Shown here piece by piece: positions 43,558 to 52,237 of a stretch of DNA of 64,000 nucleotides. Position 1 is the stretch's first letter. The number at the start of each line of letters is the position of its first letter. A program made the translations under genes and the position numbers. The stretch is from NCBI GenBank assembly GCA_963734065.1, contig CAVTFN010000004.1, positions 248,001-312,000 of the forward strand. Direction: 5' to 3'. The notes under the pieces are model-generated. The model was not told where the DNA came from, did no database searches, and worked only from the letters and a program-made list of their open reading frames with translations. This DNA comes from DATBLE01 sp963734065. Its GTDB lineage: Bacteria > Actinomycetota > Thermoleophilia > Gaiellales > Gaiellaceae.

Positions 43558-44525
43558 CGTAGGCGCCCGCTGATCTCGGCCGTGATCCGGTCCGGCCCGG
43601 GGAGGAACGCGTCCTCGAGCGGTGGGCTGTAGGGGATGGGCGAGTTCGCGGTGGCGATGCGCCAGGCGTCGTCGAGATCGCCGAGCCCCTCCTCGGTGAC
43701 GAGGGCCAGCACCTCGCCCGCCCAGCCGCCGGTGAGGGGGCCTTCCTCGACGACCGCGATCCGGTTCGTCTTCTGGACCGAGCGCAGGATCGTCTCGAGG
43801 TCGACCGGCCGCAGCGTCCGCAGGTCGATCACCTCGGCCGACATGCCCTGCTCGGCCAAGCGGTCGGCCGCCTCCAGGCAGTCGTGCACGCCCTTCATTG
43901 CGCTGACCAGCGTGACGTCGGCGCCCTCGCGGACGACCTTCGCGACCCCTAGCGGCTCGGGCTGATCGCCGTTCACGGGGCCGCTGGTCGAGTAGAGCCG
44001 CTTGTGCTCGAAGAACATCACCGGGTTGTCGTCGCGGATCGCGCCCTTGAGCAGTCCCTTGGCGTCGCCGGGCGTCGAGGGCGCGACGATCTTCAGGCCC
44101 GGGATGCCGGTCAACCACGAGACCGGCATCTGCGAGTGGATCGCGCCGAACCGCGCGCCCCCGCCGACGACCGAGCGGATCACCAGCGGGCAGCTCTGGC
44201 GCTCGCCGGTCAGGAACCAGTACTTCGTCGCCTGGTTGATCAGGCTGTCCATCGACAGCGCGAGAAAGTCGCCGAACATGATCTCGAGCACCGGGCGCTT
44301 GCCGGTGACCGCGGCGCCGAAGGCGGCGCCGGTCATCGCCAGCTCCGAGATCGGCGTGTCGAAGACCCGCTCGGGGCCGTATTTCTCGTGGAGGCCCGGG
44401 GTCGCCGCGAAGACTCCGCCGGCAACGGCGACGTCCTCCCCGAAGAAGATGACGTTCTCGTCGCGGGCGAGCTCCTCGTCGAGTGCGTCGCGGATGGCGT
44501 CTCTGAACTGGATCTCGGTCTGCAC
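43554..44525 (-). CDS. 2-oxoacid/acetoin dehydrogenase E1 component, beta subunit
   Basis: A 323-residue transketolase-like subunit: QFRDAIRDALDEELARDENVIFFGEDVAVAGG, FDTPISELAMTGAAFGAA, and a C-terminal transketolase domain (SAMKGVHDCLEAADRL, VIDLRTLRPVDLETIL). It joins E1 alpha to form the ThDP-dependent heterotetramer. The GTG at 44525 is supported by GGAGGAG five bases upstream. The sequence features fit pyruvate, acetoin or branched-chain dehydrogenase; the substrate is not resolved. Confidence 0.9.
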   Translation of the reverse strand: MQTEIQFRDAIRDALDEELARDENVIFFGEDVAVAGGVFAATPGLHEKYGPERVFDTPISELAMTGAAFGAAVTGKRPVLEIMFGDFLALSMDSLINQATKYWFLTGERQSCPLVIRSVVGGGARFGAIHSQMPVSWLTGIPGLKIVAPSTPGDAKGLLKGAIRDDNPVMFFEHKRLYSTSGPVNGDQPEPLGVAKVVREGADVTLVSAMKGVHDCLEAADRLAEQGMSAEVIDLRTLRPVDLETILRSVQKTNRIAVVEEGPLTGGWAGEVLALVTEEGLGDLDDAWRIATANSPIPYSPPLEDAFLPGPDRITAEISGRLR

Positions 44526-44536
44526 GGTCTCCTCCG

Positions 44537-45709
44537 TCAGGCGGCGACGAGCGCCACCGGGCGCTCGAGCAGGGTCGTCAGGGTTTGCAGGAAGCGGGCG
44601 GCCTCGGCTCCGTAGACGACGCGGTGGTCGCACGAGAGCGCGACGTCCATCCGGGTGCGGGCGACGATCTGCCCGTCGTCGCCGACGACCGCACGCTGCG
44701 AGACCTCGCCGACGGCAAGGATCGCCGCCTGCGGCGGGTTGATCACGGCGTGGAACCGGCGGACGCCGAACATGCCGAGATTGGAGACGGTGAACGTGCC
44801 GTCGCGGAGCTCATCGGACGCGATCGTGCCGGCCAGCACCTTCTTGATCAGACTCCGCGCCAGTCCGGCGAGCTCGAAGATCGGCAGCGTGTCGGCATCG
44901 GGCAGCGTGGGGACGTACAGCGCGTCGTCGGTGGCGACGGCGATGCCGACGTTCACCTGCCGATGCCGCTTGATCCGCCCGTCGGTCCAGGAGCTGTTCA
45001 GGGCCGGGTGCTCGCGGAGGGCAAGCGCGACCGCCTTGACCACGAAGTCGTTGAACGACGGAAGCGGCTCGCGGCCGAGAGTGCGCAGCTCCTCGCGGGC
45101 CGCGGCGGCCGCCTCCATGTCGATCTCAGCCTCGAGCGTGAACTCGGGGATCTGCGCCCGCGACTCGGTCATCCGCTGCGCGATCGTCCGCTGCGTCGGG
45201 GTGAGCTCGACCTCGTCGTCGCCGGCCGGCGCGGCTGCCGGCGCCGCGTCGCGGACGTCGGCGCGCACGATCCGCCCGCCCGGTCCGGTGCCCTCGACGC
45301 CCGCGAGCGACACGCCCAGCTCGCCGGCCAGGCGTCGCGCCACCGGCGTCGCCCGGTGCCTGTCGACTCTGCCATCGTTGTCGGTGGGGACAGTCCCTAA
45401 GGGACTGTCCCTCGCGGGGTCGGTCGGCGTCGCAGGCGGCGGCGCGCCCTGCGCCCCACCTGCCCCGCTCGCCCGCGCGATCGTCTGCCCCAGCGCAGCG
45501 GTCGTGCCCTCGTCGACGACGATCTCCTCGAGCACGCCCTCGAACTCGGCCTCGTAGACCATCGTCGCCTTGTCGGTCTCGATCTCGACCAGCGGCTCGC
45601 CGCGGACGACGGACTCGCCCGGCTGCTTGAGCCACTTGATCACCGTCGCTTCCTCGCCCTGGTCGGACAGGCGCGGCATCGGGATCTCGAGCAGCGTCGC
45701 CCCGGTCAC
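44537..45709 (-). CDS. Dihydrolipoamide acyltransferase (E2 component)
   Basis: A 390-residue E2 with one lipoyl domain (lysine in VEIETDKATMVYEAE), an alanine- and proline-rich linker, a peripheral-subunit-binding domain (ATPVARRLAGELGVSLAGVEGTGPGGRIVRADV) and a catalytic domain ending ALSCDHRVVYGAEAARFL, with the His-x-x-x-Asp-type active site. Acyl specificity is unknown. The linker contains a palindromic repeat (45387-45411) that codes for RDSPLGTVPTDN. The gene sits between the regulator and E1 beta; no E3 (dihydrolipoamide dehydrogenase) gene is in the window. Confidence 0.92.
   Translation of the reverse strand: MTGATLLEIPMPRLSDQGEEATVIKWLKQPGESVVRGEPLVEIETDKATMVYEAEFEGVLEEIVVDEGTTAALGQTIARASGAGGAQGAPPPATPTDPARDSPLGTVPTDNDGRVDRHRATPVARRLAGELGVSLAGVEGTGPGGRIVRADVRDAAPAAAPAGDDEVELTPTQRTIAQRMTESRAQIPEFTLEAEIDMEAAAAAREELRTLGREPLPSFNDFVVKAVALALREHPALNSSWTDGRIKRHRQVNVGIAVATDDALYVPTLPDADTLPIFELAGLARSLIKKVLAGTIASDELRDGTFTVSNLGMFGVRRFHAVINPPQAAILAVGEVSQRAVVGDDGQIVARTRMDVALSCDHRVVYGAEAARFLQTLTTLLERPVALVAA
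45387..45412. repeat. Palindromic repeat copy 3, inside the E2 coding region
   Basis: GGGACAGTCCC (45387-45397) and GGGACTGTCCC (45401-45411) form an inverted repeat with a three-base centre. It is the same family as the palindromes at 24.7, 34.2-34.3, 50.0 and 62.4 kb, but this copy is translated: it encodes part of the E2 linker and preserves the reading frame. Confidence 0.75.
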
Positions 45710-45766
45710 GCGACCGACCCTGTCGAGGAATACTGAACGTCCGGCCCCCGCACGCCCCGCACCGCC

Positions 45767-46426
45767 CTACCGCTCGGGAGCGTGATGGCGGCCGAGGACG
45801 ATCCAGATCGCCGCGACCACCTCGTCGCCGTCGTTGTGCAGCCGGTGGGGGATGGCGGAGTCGAACGCGATCGAGTCGCCCGGCCCGAGCACGGTGTCCT
45901 CGAAGCCGACCTTCACACCCAGCTGCCCGCTGAGGACGATGCCGAGCTCGCGGCCGTTGTGGCGCATCAGACTGCCGTCGGGGCTCGAGGAGCCGCCCGC
46001 CTCGTAGACCGCGTACAGGAACTCCACCTCCTGGTCGTTCCAGGTGGTCAGCCGTTCCCAGCGGACGCCCGAGCCGAGGTCGATCACGTCGCGCTCGCCG
46101 GCGCGCTGGACGCGACCGAAGCCGACCGGCGGCCGGGCGTCCTCGCCGGCCGGCCGGGGCAAGGCCACAGGCGCGCCGTCCCCGCCGGCGGGCGCGAACA
46201 GCTCGTCGAGCGACACGCCCAGCTCGGTGACGATCGCGTAGAGCGTCCGCACCGACGGCTGGGTCTTGCCGGTCTCGATCTGGGAGACGAGGCTGGGCGA
46301 GACCTCGAGCCGGCGCGCGAGCTCGCGCAGGCTCAGGCCGCGCCGCTCGCGCTCCACGCGGAGCCGGGTGCCGAGGGTGTCCTCCCCCGACGGAACCTGC
46401 TCGGCGACGCTCGGCCTGCCGCTCAT
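45767..46426 (-). CDS. XRE/cupin transcriptional regulator
   Basis: A 219-residue regulator with an N-terminal helix-turn-helix (GTRLRVERERRGLSLRELARRLEVSPSLVSQIETGKTQPSVRTL) and a C-terminal cupin sensor (LGIVLSGQLGVKVGFEDTVLGPGDSIAFDSAIPHR). The type is common for sensing carboxylic or amino acids. The ATG overlaps the end of E1 alpha (ATGA), so the regulator is made with the enzyme it probably controls. Confidence 0.9.
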   Translation of the reverse strand: MSGRPSVAEQVPSGEDTLGTRLRVERERRGLSLRELARRLEVSPSLVSQIETGKTQPSVRTLYAIVTELGVSLDELFAPAGGDGAPVALPRPAGEDARPPVGFGRVQRAGERDVIDLGSGVRWERLTTWNDQEVEFLYAVYEAGGSSSPDGSLMRHNGRELGIVLSGQLGVKVGFEDTVLGPGDSIAFDSAIPHRLHNDGDEVVAAIWIVLGRHHAPER

Positions 46427-47397
46427 CCCTTGAACTCGCTGAACTCGGCCGGGTCGGGGAACGGCGCCGCCAGCGCCGCCGCCTCGACCTCGAGGAGCTC
46501 GCGCTCGACGTCGTCGGCGACCTCGCGCAGCTGCTCGGGCGTAGCGCCCTGGTCGGCCGTCAGCCGCTGCTCGGCGACGAGCAGCGGGTCGCGGGCCTGC
46601 CACTCCTCCAGCTCCCCCGGGGGCCGGTACTTGCCCGGATCGCTGCGGGAGTGGCCGACGAACCGGTACGTCCGCGCCTCCACGAACACGGGGCCCTCGC
46701 CGCGGCGGACGCGGCCGGCCGCGTCTTCCGCCGCCGCCTGCACGGCCCAGACGTCCATCCCGTCGACGACGACCGCGGGGATCTCCATCGCCTCCGCCCG
46801 CGCGACGATCGAGCCCGCGGTGACGGCGTCCATGGCCGTGTACTCCCCGTAGCCGTTGTTCTCGCAGGCGAAGACGACGGGCAGGTCGAGCACCTTGGCG
46901 AAGTTGAGGCACTCGAAGAAGTACGCCTGGTTCGTGGCCCCGTCGCCGAAGAACGCGGTCGCGATCCGGCCGGTTCCCTTCAGCGCCAGCGCCGCGCCGG
47001 TGGCGGCGGCGATGCTCCCGCCGACGATCCCGAAGCAGCCGATCACTCCGTGGTCGAGGTCGATCATGTTCATCGAGCCGGCGCGCCCCCCGTTGACGCC
47101 GGTCGTGCGCCCCAGCAGCTCGCCGAGCAGCGCCTCCGGCGGCGTTCCGCGCGCCAGCAGGTGCCCGTGGCCGCGGTACGTGCAGGCGACGCGGTCGTCC
47201 TCGCGGAGCGCAGCCGCGAACCCGACCGACACGGCCTCCTGCCCCGAGCAGAGGTGGGTGGTGCCGTACACCTCGCCGCGCAGGAAGAGCGACTGGACGA
47301 GCTCCTCGAAGCGCCGGATCAGGACCATCCGGCGGTAGAGGTCGAGACCGGAGCCCAGGCTCTCGACCGCTCCTGCGGCTGCCGGCTGGGTCGCCAC
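46423..47397 (-). CDS. 2-oxoacid/acetoin dehydrogenase E1 component, alpha subunit
   Basis: A 324-residue ThDP-binding E1 alpha: MVLIRRFEELVQSLFLRGEVYG, the ThDP motif FFGDGATNQAYFFECLNFA with FACENNGYG, and RFVGHSRSDPGKYRP. It forms a heterotetramer with the beta subunit encoded three genes downstream. The order E1 alpha, regulator, E2, E1 beta is unusual. It begins ten bases after the M24-family gene and shares its transcript. Confidence 0.92.
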   Translation of the reverse strand: MATQPAAAGAVESLGSGLDLYRRMVLIRRFEELVQSLFLRGEVYGTTHLCSGQEAVSVGFAAALREDDRVACTYRGHGHLLARGTPPEALLGELLGRTTGVNGGRAGSMNMIDLDHGVIGCFGIVGGSIAAATGAALALKGTGRIATAFFGDGATNQAYFFECLNFAKVLDLPVVFACENNGYGEYTAMDAVTAGSIVARAEAMEIPAVVVDGMDVWAVQAAAEDAAGRVRRGEGPVFVEARTYRFVGHSRSDPGKYRPPGELEEWQARDPLLVAEQRLTADQGATPEQLREVADDVERELLEVEAAALAAPFPDPAEFSEFKG

Positions 47398-47407
47398 GCG
47401 TCGTCCC

Positions 47408-48733
47408 TCAGTCCGCCCGGGCGCCGGTCAGCTCCGGCTCGGACGTCTCGGGGCTGTCCGGAGCGACGCGGCCGTTCAGCAGGTCGATGCCGCGGACGTA
47501 CGTCCGGCCTGTGACGAGCAGCTCCTCGGCGGGGAAGCGCGTCAGCACCTCCGGTCCGGTCGGCGTGACCACGACCTCCTCCTCGATCCGCGCAGCGGAG
47601 CGCCCGTCGGTCGCCGGGCAGTACGTCTCCAGCGCGAACACCATCCCCACCTCGAGCTCGACCGGGGCCTCGAGCGAATGGAGGCGCGAGATCATCGGAA
47701 ACTCGTAGAGCCCGACGCCGATTCCGTGCCCGAACTGGAGCCCGAACGCCGCGTGCTCGTCGGGCAGGCCGATCTCGGTCGCCTCGGGCCAGGCCTCGGC
47801 GATCTTGTCCGTGGTCATGCCCGGCCGGACGAGGTCGATCGCCGCGTCGAGCCACTCGCGGCAGCGGCGGTACGCGTCGAGCTGCGAGGGCGTCGCGTAG
47901 CCGACGTTGAACGTGCGGTAGTAACACGTCCGGTAGCCGTTGAAGGCGTGGATGATGTCGAAGAAGGCCTGGTCGCCCGGACGGAGCAGCCGGTCGGCGA
48001 ACGTGTGCGGGTGCGGGTTGCAGCGGTCGCCGGAGATTGCGTTGATCGCCTCGACATGCTCCGAGCCCAGGTCGAACAGCGTCTTCATCGCCTGCGCGAC
48101 CACCTGGTTCTCGGTGATCCCCGGCCGGAGCGTCCGGTAGATCTCGTCGTAGACCGCGTCGACGATCGCGGCCGCGTGGTCGAGGAGCGCCAGCTCGTCG
48201 TCCGACTTCAGCTTCCGGGCCTCGAGCATCACCGGCTGCGAGTCGACCGTGTGGATGCCCGCGGCCTGGAGCGCGAGCAGCGTGGTCATGTCCGGGACGT
48301 CGATACCGAGCGGCTCGCCCTCGAGCCCGCGCTCGCGGAGCTCGTGGGTGACGAGCTCGGCCAGTGCGCCCGGGATGCCGGTCTCGTTCGGCATCGCTCC
48401 GCGCATCGGCGGCACCCAGGCGCGCCAGTTCTCCTCCGGCAGCCAGGGGCAGTACAGCTTGTGGTGGCGCGCGGCCGACCCGAAGTCCCAGAGGATCGGA
48501 TCCTCGCCGCGCGGCAGCAGGGCGAAGCGGATGTTCTTGTCGCGCTCCCACGTCCCGATCGCCGTGCTGGTCAGGTACCGGAGGTTGTTCGGGTCGAACA
48601 GGAGGAGCGCGCCGAGGTCGGAGGCCTCCAGCGACGCCTTCGCCCGGGCCATTCGATGACGGCGGAGCCGGTCGAAGTCGACCCGCTGCTCCCAGTCGAC
48701 CGCCATCCTCGCGCCGCGCGATGCGATGTTCAT
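47408..48733 (-). CDS. M24 (pita-bread) family protein with an altered metal site
   Basis: A 441-residue protein of the creatinase/Xaa-Pro dipeptidase fold: an N-terminal creatinase-like domain and a C-terminal pita-bread domain with FFDIIHAFNGYRTCYYRTF, FGHGIGVGLYEFP, VFALETYCP and ARIEEEVVV. Four metal ligands (Asp, His, Glu, Glu) are visible, but the second Asp of the GYxxD motif is Cys (GYRTC). It may thus be a lyase or hydrolase rather than a peptidase. The ATG has GGGAG at the right spacing. It leads the 2-oxoacid dehydrogenase operon. Confidence 0.85.
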   Translation of the reverse strand: MNIASRGARMAVDWEQRVDFDRLRRHRMARAKASLEASDLGALLLFDPNNLRYLTSTAIGTWERDKNIRFALLPRGEDPILWDFGSAARHHKLYCPWLPEENWRAWVPPMRGAMPNETGIPGALAELVTHELRERGLEGEPLGIDVPDMTTLLALQAAGIHTVDSQPVMLEARKLKSDDELALLDHAAAIVDAVYDEIYRTLRPGITENQVVAQAMKTLFDLGSEHVEAINAISGDRCNPHPHTFADRLLRPGDQAFFDIIHAFNGYRTCYYRTFNVGYATPSQLDAYRRCREWLDAAIDLVRPGMTTDKIAEAWPEATEIGLPDEHAAFGLQFGHGIGVGLYEFPMISRLHSLEAPVELEVGMVFALETYCPATDGRSAARIEEEVVVTPTGPEVLTRFPAEELLVTGRTYVRGIDLLNGRVAPDSPETSEPELTGARAD

Positions 48734-48865
48734 GGCACTCCCTTCGCCGTGTTCAGTGATTCTGCACATCGGCTCGAGCGGCGTCAAACGCCACACGACA
48801 CGCGGCTGCGGCCGAAGCCGTAGGCTCCCCAACGGTCCTCTCGAGCGAACGACAAGGAGCCATCC

Positions 48866-49972
48866 ATGCCCCCGCGCACGATCGTCGACACCGTTCTCCC
48901 GACCACGATGGTCGGCTCGTACCCGCGCCCCCACTGGTACACCCAGCAGCTGCTCGGCCGCGACGTGCGGGTCGCGTTCAAGGAGGTACGCCACGAGGAG
49001 GCCTACCACGACGCCACCCAGGTCGTGATCCACGACCAGGAAGAGGCCGGCCTCGACGTGGTCACCGACGGCCAGATGTCGTACGACGACTACGTCGGGG
49101 TGATCGGCTCCTTCTGCTGGTACATGTACGAGCGCATCGGCGGCTTCGACCCCGCCCGCGAGGAGCATCCGTCGGTCACGGCCGAGAGCGACGAGAACAC
49201 GGTCAACGCCCTCCTCACCGACTGGGGCGGCGTGATCAACTCCGGGCCGGTCACCCACGGCCCGATCCGGCTCGTCGACCTGTACAAGATCGCCAAGCAG
49301 TACACGGACAAGCCGATCAAGGTGTCGGTCGGAGCCGGGCCGGTCAACCTGGCCTGGCACGTCCACTTCCAGCACTACAAGGATCCGCAGGAGCTCTGCT
49401 ACGCGCTCGCGCCGATCTTCAACGCCGAGATGAAGGCGCTCGTCGAGGCCGGGGCGGAATGGCTCCAGCTCGAGGACCTCGGCGCGTGGCTGCCGCTCTT
49501 CACCGGCGACGAGGCCGACTACGAGTGGATCCGCGACGTGATCGGCAAGTGCTGCGAGGGCGTCGACGCGTTCATCGGGTGGCATTTCTGCTTCGGGAAC
49601 GCCTGGGGCAACGACATCCTCAGCGCCAACTTCCCGGACGGCTACCAGACCGTCCTGCCCCACTTCTTCGAAACGCCCGGGATCGACCAGTTCGTGCTCG
49701 ACTACGCCAACCGCGAGATGGCCGGCGTCGAGTTCCTCGCAAACCTGCCCAAGGACAGGGAGGTGCAGGTCGGGGTCCTCGACATTCGGTCGATGATGAT
49801 CGAGACGCCCGAGCAGGTCGCGGCGCGGGCGCGGAAGGTGCTCGAGCACGTCCCTGCCGAACGGGTCACGCTCGCGACCGACTGCGGGATGAAGCCGCTG
49901 CCGCGCACGGTCGCGCGGATGAAGCTGAAGGCGCTCGCCGAGGGTGCCGAGATTGTGCGGAACGAGCTGTAG
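48866..49972 (+). CDS. Cobalamin-independent methionine-synthase-like (MetE C-terminal domain) protein
   Basis: A 368-residue zinc methyltransferase-fold protein resembling the catalytic half of MetE: TTMVGSYPRPHWYTQQL, EEAGLDVVTDGQM, the zinc-binding HFC in GWHFCFGNAWG and the Cys in LATDCGMKPLPRTVA. It lacks the N-terminal half of MetE, as do many relatives with other methyl donors or acceptors. The function is a thiol methyl transfer of unknown specificity. It is divergent from the M24 gene and its 3' end is followed by a palindromic repeat. Confidence 0.85.
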   Translation: MPPRTIVDTVLPTTMVGSYPRPHWYTQQLLGRDVRVAFKEVRHEEAYHDATQVVIHDQEEAGLDVVTDGQMSYDDYVGVIGSFCWYMYERIGGFDPAREEHPSVTAESDENTVNALLTDWGGVINSGPVTHGPIRLVDLYKIAKQYTDKPIKVSVGAGPVNLAWHVHFQHYKDPQELCYALAPIFNAEMKALVEAGAEWLQLEDLGAWLPLFTGDEADYEWIRDVIGKCCEGVDAFIGWHFCFGNAWGNDILSANFPDGYQTVLPHFFETPGIDQFVLDYANREMAGVEFLANLPKDREVQVGVLDIRSMMIETPEQVAARARKVLEHVPAERVTLATDCGMKPLPRTVARMKLKALAEGAEIVRNEL

Positions 49973-49983
49973 TTCGTTTCGCT

Positions 49984-50012
49984 AGGGACAGACCCCGCAG
50001 GGGTCTGTCCCT
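49984..50012. repeat. Palindromic repeat copy 4, terminator-like
   Basis: AGGGACAGACCCC (49984-49996) and GGGGTCTGTCCCT (50000-50012) form a perfect 13-base stem with a three-base loop. It fills the gap between the convergent MetE-like gene (stop at 49972) and the amidohydrolase gene (stop at 50013), where it should act as a bidirectional terminator. Confidence 0.8.
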
Positions 50013-50870
50013 TCAGAGGCCGAGCAGCCTGACGGCGTTCTCCTTCAGGACGAGGGGCCGCACCTCGTCCTTGAAGGGCGCCCGCTCGAAGTCGGCCAGC
50101 CAGCGCTCGGGGGTGATCAGCGGGAAGTCGGAGCCGAACAGCACCTTGTTCTTGAGCTGCGTGTTCGCGTACTGGACGAGCTGCGGCGGGAAGTACTTCG
50201 GCGACCAGCCGGAGAGGTCGATCCACACGTTGTCCTTGTGCAGACAGATGGAGATCGCCTCGTCCTGCCACGGGAACGACGGGTGCGCGAGCACGATCTG
50301 GAGCGACGGGAAGTCGGCGGCGACGTCGTCCAGGCACATCGGGTTCGAGTACTTCAGCCGCAACCCGCCGCCGCCGGGAACGCCGGTGCCGATCCCGCTG
50401 TGCCCCGAGTGGAAGAGCGCCGGCAGCCCAGCCTCCGCGATCACCTCGTACAGCGGGTAGACGCTCTCGTCGTTCGGGAAGAAGGCCTGCAGATTCGGGT
50501 GGAACTTGAAGCCCCTGGCGCCCGCCGCGACCAGGGCGCGGGCACGGTCGGGTGCGTCGGGACGGGCCGGGTCGACGCTGACGAAGGGGACGATCACGTC
50601 CGGGTTCTGCGCCGCCGCGTCGAGGATCTCCTCATTCGGGATCGGCGGGATCCCGCTGCGCGACTCCCAGTCGACGGTGAAGAGGACGGCGGCGAGGTTG
50701 CGCTCGCGGTAGTACGCGGCGACGTCGTCGACCGTCGGCAGCTCCTGGTCGCTCTTGAAGTACCGTCGCGCCGCCGCCCGAAGCTCCGGCGGCATCGGGT
50801 CGTGGCCGTGCCGGGTCAGCTCCGTATGGACGTGGACGTCGATCGCGGTGACGGCTGCGGGGTCGATCAC
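50013..50870 (-). CDS. Amidohydrolase family (ACMSD/decarboxylase-type) protein
   Basis: A 285-residue metal-dependent hydrolase or decarboxylase of the amidohydrolase-2 family: IDVHVHTEL at the start, GFKFHPNLQAF, LFHSGHSGIG, LAHPSFPWQDE and FGSDFPLIT near the end, giving the His, His, His, Asp metal set. Members include aminocarboxymuconate-semialdehyde decarboxylase and hydroxybenzoate decarboxylases. The GTG overlaps the amidase stop (GTGA), so the two are co-translated. Confidence 0.85.
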   Translation of the reverse strand: MIDPAAVTAIDVHVHTELTRHGHDPMPPELRAAARRYFKSDQELPTVDDVAAYYRERNLAAVLFTVDWESRSGIPPIPNEEILDAAAQNPDVIVPFVSVDPARPDAPDRARALVAAGARGFKFHPNLQAFFPNDESVYPLYEVIAEAGLPALFHSGHSGIGTGVPGGGGLRLKYSNPMCLDDVAADFPSLQIVLAHPSFPWQDEAISICLHKDNVWIDLSGWSPKYFPPQLVQYANTQLKNKVLFGSDFPLITPERWLADFERAPFKDEVRPLVLKENAVRLLGL

Positions 50871-52204
50871 GGCGAGACCGTACCGAGCCGGTCCTGGAGC
50901 GCGGCGCCCGAGGCGAGCAGGTCCCACTCCGTCCCCGGCGCACCGATCAGCGAGACGCTCGTCGGCAGGCCGCTCCGCGACCCGACGCCGGACGGCAGCG
51001 CCACGACCGGGAACCCCGTCCAGTCCCAGTAATGCGTGAGCGACAGGTCGTCGAGGTCGCTGAACGCCTCGTCGTAGCCGGGCCCGCGCACCGGCGCGAC
51101 GATCGGCAGCGTCGGCTCGACGACCGCGTCGATCCGGTGCTCGGCCAGCCAGTCGCACCAGGCGGCGATGTCCTCCGCGCGTCGCAGCTGGCCGGCGACA
51201 TACTCCTCGGCGGTCATCGCCCGCCGCTCAGCGTGCTCGAGCCGGGCGCGGATCGCCTGGCGGTAGTCGGCGCGCCTGTCGTCGAAGCGGCGGTGATACA
51301 CCAGCATCTCCGTGAGCACGAGGTCGAAGAACTCGGTCAGCACGTCGAGGTTGGCGGCCGGAGGCGGCGGCTCTACGCGCTCGCCGGGCAGTTCCGCGAG
51401 GGCTCGCTCGAACCCGTCGGTCACGTCGGGGTCGAGCGCCGCGATCCGGGGGGAGACCGCGTAGCGGCGCAGCGGCCGCCGCTCGTCGGGGACGGCGAGA
51501 CCGGCGAAGGCCGCCAGCAGGGGCTCGCAGTCGGCGACCGTGCGGGCCATCGGACCCGGGTGGTCGAAGGTCGGAGCGAGCGGGACGATGCCGCGGAGCG
51601 ACACGACGCCACGGGTCGGCTTGATCGTCGACGTGCCGCACTCGGACGAGGGGATGCGCAGCGAGCCGGCAGTGTCGGTGCCGGTGGCGGCAGGAACCTG
51701 CCGGGACGCAAGCGCGGCGCCGGAGCCGCCGCTGGAGCCGCCCGCCGAGCGCTCGCGCGCCCACGGATTGCCGACCTGGTCGGTTGTGCCGCCACAGGCG
51801 AACTCGTGCGTGTGCAGGTGGCCGAGCAGCACCATCCCGTCGGCGGAGAGCCGCGCCCAGACGTCGCAGTCGCGCTCCGGGATCTCGTCCAGCACACGAC
51901 TCGACGCGGTCAGCGGCTTGCCGCCGACCGCGTACAGGTCTTTCAGTCCGATCGGCACGCCGCAGAGCTGCGGTGCGCCTCCGGCGGCGAGCCGCTGATC
52001 CGCCCGGTCGGCGGCTGCGAGCGCATCCTCCTCGTAGACACGGACCCAGGCGTTGATCGACCCGGGGTCGCCGTCGTGGCTGTGCTGCCCGTCGCGCTCG
52101 CGGATCCTGGCCAGGCACGCCTCGGTCAGCTCTCGTGACGAAAGCGTCCGCGCCGCCAGCGCCTCGGCGGCCTCGCAGACGCCGAGATCGGCGGGATCGC
52201 CCAC
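50867..52204 (-). CDS. Amidase (amidase signature family)
   Basis: A 445-residue serine amidase with the catalytic triad visible: Lys in VPIGLKDLYAVGG, Ser in AGGSSGGSGAALAS, and nucleophile Ser in GTDTAGSLRIPS. The amidase signature family hydrolyses aliphatic or aromatic amides. The product may feed the amidohydrolase made from the same transcript. It is divergent from the benzoylformate-decarboxylase-like gene, with 33 bases between starts. Confidence 0.92.
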   Translation of the reverse strand: MGDPADLGVCEAAEALAARTLSSRELTEACLARIRERDGQHSHDGDPGSINAWVRVYEEDALAAADRADQRLAAGGAPQLCGVPIGLKDLYAVGGKPLTASSRVLDEIPERDCDVWARLSADGMVLLGHLHTHEFACGGTTDQVGNPWARERSAGGSSGGSGAALASRQVPAATGTDTAGSLRIPSSECGTSTIKPTRGVVSLRGIVPLAPTFDHPGPMARTVADCEPLLAAFAGLAVPDERRPLRRYAVSPRIAALDPDVTDGFERALAELPGERVEPPPPAANLDVLTEFFDLVLTEMLVYHRRFDDRRADYRQAIRARLEHAERRAMTAEEYVAGQLRRAEDIAAWCDWLAEHRIDAVVEPTLPIVAPVRGPGYDEAFSDLDDLSLTHYWDWTGFPVVALPSGVGSRSGLPTSVSLIGAPGTEWDLLASGAALQDRLGTVSP

Positions 52205-52237
52205 CCGCCGATCATCTCACGACCAAGGGCTGCGGCC

